A DNA stretch of 64,000 nt from Nonlabens sp. Ci31 (lineage in GTDB: Bacteria; Bacteroidota; Bacteroidia; Flavobacteriales; Flavobacteriaceae): assembly GCF_012974865.1 (NCBI RefSeq), contig NZ_CP043633.1, positions 124,001 to 188,000 on the forward strand. Reading direction: 5' to 3'. Shown piece after piece: positions 61,404 through 64,000 of the stretch. Both the position numbers and the translations under genes were made by a program. How positions within the stretch are numbered: position 1 is the first letter of the stretch; every line of letters starts with the position of its first letter. Under the pieces are notes generated by a model. The model was given only the letters and a program-made list of their open reading frames with translations, ran no database searches and was not told the DNA's origin.

Positions 61404-64000
61404 ATGAAAATAAAGCTCTTTTTAATTAGTCTCTTTTTGATATATACCAGCTATTCTTTTTCTCAGATTACATTAAGTTATAATGATTGTGAAATCTTAC
61501 CATCGACAAATTATGGTTGTTCGTACACAACCGTAAGATATGCGAAAGATTATGCAATGTCTGATTTTGGGATAAGCGCTAGTGAAGAATTCATAATAGA
61601 AAGTATAGACTTTGCCGTGGACTATTCCAACTTTGGATCTAATTATACGATAAGTATTTATCCTATTGATCAGAACTTTCCTTCTTCATTCAATATTTCT
61701 TCACCACCTGCACCATTAGGAGTTAGTCCAGTAACCGCCTTTCCCATTTTAAATTCTATAACTTTTCCACCGGTTAATATTAATACAATATTCACTACAC
61801 CAGTAGTTGTACCAAGCGGAACAGAAAGGATTTTAATAGTTATTACAAAAGGAGCATTCTTTGGATCTGGGATCATATTTTTTGCGGCAACAGCAATAGA
61901 CACTGGAACTAATTGGTATTATGGATGTACTCCTTTTGGAACAGTATTTACCGTTAACAATTTTCAAAATACGAATACGATAAATGCTAACGGCTCAAAT
62001 CCAGGCTCAGAATACAACTGGTTCATGAAAGTCAACGGTTCAATTAACGATACAGCCAAACCATTTACGTTAAATTTTAATTCTGAATGCGGTCTCAACA
62101 AGACTTTTAATTTAAATAATGTGACCAATATCCAATCAGTCGTTTGGAATTTTAACGATCCTAATTCTGGCGCCAATAATACATCTATTATTCAATCTCC
62201 TGTCCATACATTTTCAAATCCAGGTATTTACAATCTAATTGCTACGATAACAAGGACAGATGGTACGGTTTACAACCTAAATGAAACAGTAGAAGTTTAT
62301 GACGCTCCAATAGCAAATTCTATTGCTAACCTGTATGCTTGCGAAAACCCAGGAAATCTCGGCTTTTCAAATAACTTTGACACTAGTAACCTTATAAATT
62401 CTGTCGCAGGATCGCAAACCAATGTCATCGTTTCTTTTTTTAGGCAAAATGGAGAGGCTCTTCCTAATCCTTTGCCCATTACTATTAATAATATCATAGC
62501 TAATTCTGAAATTATAACTGCTAGAATCGCTTATTCTAGCGATTTATGTTGCTATAGTGAAACTACTTTTGAGATCATAACTAATGCTGCACCTAATGTA
62601 AACTCAATTCCCGACATTGTCGCCTGTGAATCAGCTTCTAATAGTGGTTTTAGTCTATTTAACCTTAGGGAAGTAGAAAGTACTGTTCAAAACACAATTC
62701 AGTCTCCATCTTATCAATTTTATGATAGGAATGGAAATTTAATTGCAAATACAGATTTAACAAGCTTTCAAAATATAAACCCTATGATAGACTATGTTAC
62801 CGTTAGAATTACGGATGGAAATTCTAACTGTTATTCAGAGTTTTTTGTTGATTTATTAGTTGAAGCTTCACCTACTCTTCCTGCTTTACCAATTTTAACA
62901 AGCTGTGATGATGATAATAATGGTATTTCTAATTTATTTGATATATCGCAAGTTGAACAAACACTATCAAATAACAGAACCGATTTGAACTTTACTTACT
63001 TTGACGCAAGTGGAAATGATATAACTTCAAGCTTTACAACTCCGTTTACAAATACAACACCTTTTAATCAGACGGTTACCATAGAAGTGACTGACATAAA
63101 TACTTCTTGTCTATCTGCTACCGATTTATTCTTAGAAACTATAAGTCAACCTATTATTAACACACCTAACAATTTATATTCTTGTGATACTGGTAATGGG
63201 TATGCTGCTTTTAATTTATCCCAAGTTTCTACCGATATTCTAAATGGTCAAAACAACTTAACTATTGCGTATTATGATGAAAATGACAATTTGATAAATC
63301 CAGTCTCTTTATCTAATTATCAAAACACCACTGCCTATAGACAAACTATTACAGCTGTTGTAAGTTTCACATCAAATAGCTCGTGTAACTCGTCCATAAT
63401 GTTTGATATAATTACTGAAGACCTACCTGATATAGATCTAGATACTTCTTACTTAATTTGTGGAACAGAACCCTACATTGATATTACAGTAAATACCGGT
63501 TTTGATAATTATATCTGGACTCAATTAGAAAATGGACTAATTATTTCTAATAACTCCACTGTTCAATTGATTGACAATGGCGATTATAGTGTGGAAGTGT
63601 TTAGAAGGAATAATGGCATCATTTGTTCTAACATATTTTACTCCACATTAAATAGATCTCAATTACCAACTATCACAACTGTAAATTCGGGATTATTAGG
63701 TGATAACTTTGTAGAAATAATTGCTGCTGGAGATGGTGATTTTGAATATTCAATAAATGGAATTAACTATCAAGAAAGTAATTATTTTGAAAACTTACTA
63801 GGTGGGACTTATCAAGTTTTTGTTAGAGATATAAATGGTTGTGGAGAAGATAGTGAGCTGATAAATATTATTGATTACCCTAAGTTTTTTACGCCTAATG
63901 CAGACGGTTATAATGACAACTGGCAAATAAGCGGAATAAAATCCAATAATAATGCTAAAATTTATATTTACGATAGATATGGAAAGCTCTTAAAACAAAT
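61404..64000 (+). CDS. Large secreted protein with type IX secretion type B sorting domain (cut by window end)
   Basis: Open from the ATG at 61404 to the window end, more than 860 residues; the 3' end is missing. A signal peptide (MKIKLFLISLFLIYTSYSFSQ) is followed by beta-rich Ig/PKD-like modules (a PKD-type SPVHTFSNPGIYNLIATIT near 270), then repeated modules each with an xSCDDDNNGxxxFD-like motif (ILTSCDDDNNGISNLFDI; LYSCDTGNGYAAFNLS). The C-terminus FFTPNADGYNDNWQISG and YDRYGKLLKQ is the gliding-motility-associated CTD. It is probably exported and anchored at the cell surface as an adhesin. Confidence 0.92.
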   Translation, partial: MKIKLFLISLFLIYTSYSFSQITLSYNDCEILPSTNYGCSYTTVRYAKDYAMSDFGISASEEFIIESIDFAVDYSNFGSNYTISIYPIDQNFPSSFNISSPPAPLGVSPVTAFPILNSITFPPVNINTIFTTPVVVPSGTERILIVITKGAFFGSGIIFFAATAIDTGTNWYYGCTPFGTVFTVNNFQNTNTINANGSNPGSEYNWFMKVNGSINDTAKPFTLNFNSECGLNKTFNLNNVTNIQSVVWNFNDPNSGANNTSIIQSPVHTFSNPGIYNLIATITRTDGTVYNLNETVEVYDAPIANSIANLYACENPGNLGFSNNFDTSNLINSVAGSQTNVIVSFFRQNGEALPNPLPITINNIIANSEIITARIAYSSDLCCYSETTFEIITNAAPNVNSIPDIVACESASNSGFSLFNLREVESTVQNTIQSPSYQFYDRNGNLIANTDLTSFQNINPMIDYVTVRITDGNSNCYSEFFVDLLVEASPTLPALPILTSCDDDNNGISNLFDISQVEQTLSNNRTDLNFTYFDASGNDITSSFTTPFTNTTPFNQTVTIEVTDINTSCLSATDLFLETISQPIINTPNNLYSCDTGNGYAAFNLSQVSTDILNGQNNLTIAYYDENDNLINPVSLSNYQNTTAYRQTITAVVSFTSNSSCNSSIMFDIITEDLPDIDLDTSYLICGTEPYIDITVNTGFDNYIWTQLENGLIISNNSTVQLIDNGDYSVEVFRRNNGIICSNIFYSTLNRSQLPTITTVNSGLLGDNFVEIIAAGDGDFEYSINGINYQESNYFENLLGGTYQVFVRDINGCGEDSELINIIDYPKFFTPNADGYNDNWQISGIKSNNNAKIYIYDRYGKLLKQ

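Overview
The window looks like a contiguous piece of a marine Flavobacteriaceae chromosome (Bacteroidota; a Nonlabens/Dokdonia-type organism is a guess). The signs are AT-rich DNA, promoters of the Bacteroidota type (TAnnTTTG -7 boxes), many surface lipoproteins, SusC/FecA-like TonB receptors, a Porin_10 porin, a type B sorting-domain protein of the type IX secretion system, and a flavobacterial housekeeping order (rpmB-rpmG-DUF4295-ftsY, with rimO further along). No rRNA, tRNA, CRISPR array, transposase or prophage was seen.

Layout. 1-1080: a duplicated ~250-bp segment and a DUF559 nuclease. 1083-2393: rimO. 2458-5896: a locus of duplicated and decaying surface-protein and DUF1684 fragments around three intact genes. 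5901-13752: housekeeping on the minus strand (amidase lipoprotein, ftsY, DUF4295, rpmG, rpmB, cinA, an Hpt protein, a FAH-family hydrolase, guaB). 14223-19529: a large lipoprotein, rnhB and a porin. 19572-23164: a likely TonB-receptor uptake operon. 23240-24473: a decayed gene, a small lipoprotein and a small membrane protein. 24646-29536: a light/DNA-repair cluster (iron-sulfur photolyase-related protein, Cry-DASH, DUF2256 protein, flavin reductase-like protein) whose gaps hold a composite multi-hairpin repeat. 29619-34600: methyltransferase, DUF1508 protein, FecA-like receptor with operator-like dyads, lipB, and a Pmp3/YqaE protein with a 238-bp heptamer array directly upstream. 35126-43024: lysS, a TlpA-like thioredoxin, small helical secreted proteins, hemL, a glucosaminidase, an ACC-deaminase-like enzyme and an HExxH protein. 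43421-50450: lipoproteins, a DUF5522 protein with hutU, a DUF4136 lipoprotein and a two-gene envelope pair. 50572-55651: two near-identical OsmC genes bracketing a fulvocin C-like cysteine-rich lipoprotein and a DUF1573 protein, next to two tandem HTTM membrane proteins. 55666-61220: the E1 (fused alpha-beta) and E2 subunits of a 2-oxoacid dehydrogenase, separated by duplicated GIY-YIG sequence. 61404-end: a large secreted protein cut by the window edge.

Two themes stand out. First, repeats shape the region. A perfect 14-bp palindrome (GCTTTCGCGAAAGC) occurs 13 times, mostly inside genes and read as AFAKA or FRES. One further copy is split, in frame, by a second palindromic insert. There are also heptamer, octamer and hexamer arrays, and hairpin mosaics. 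Second, the best candidate for an undescribed system is the OsmC / fulvocin-like / DUF1573 / OsmC / HTTM-HTTM block. It combines a cysteine-rich secreted peptide precursor with redox-type and SdpB-like membrane partners, and has a tandem repeat at promoter distance.
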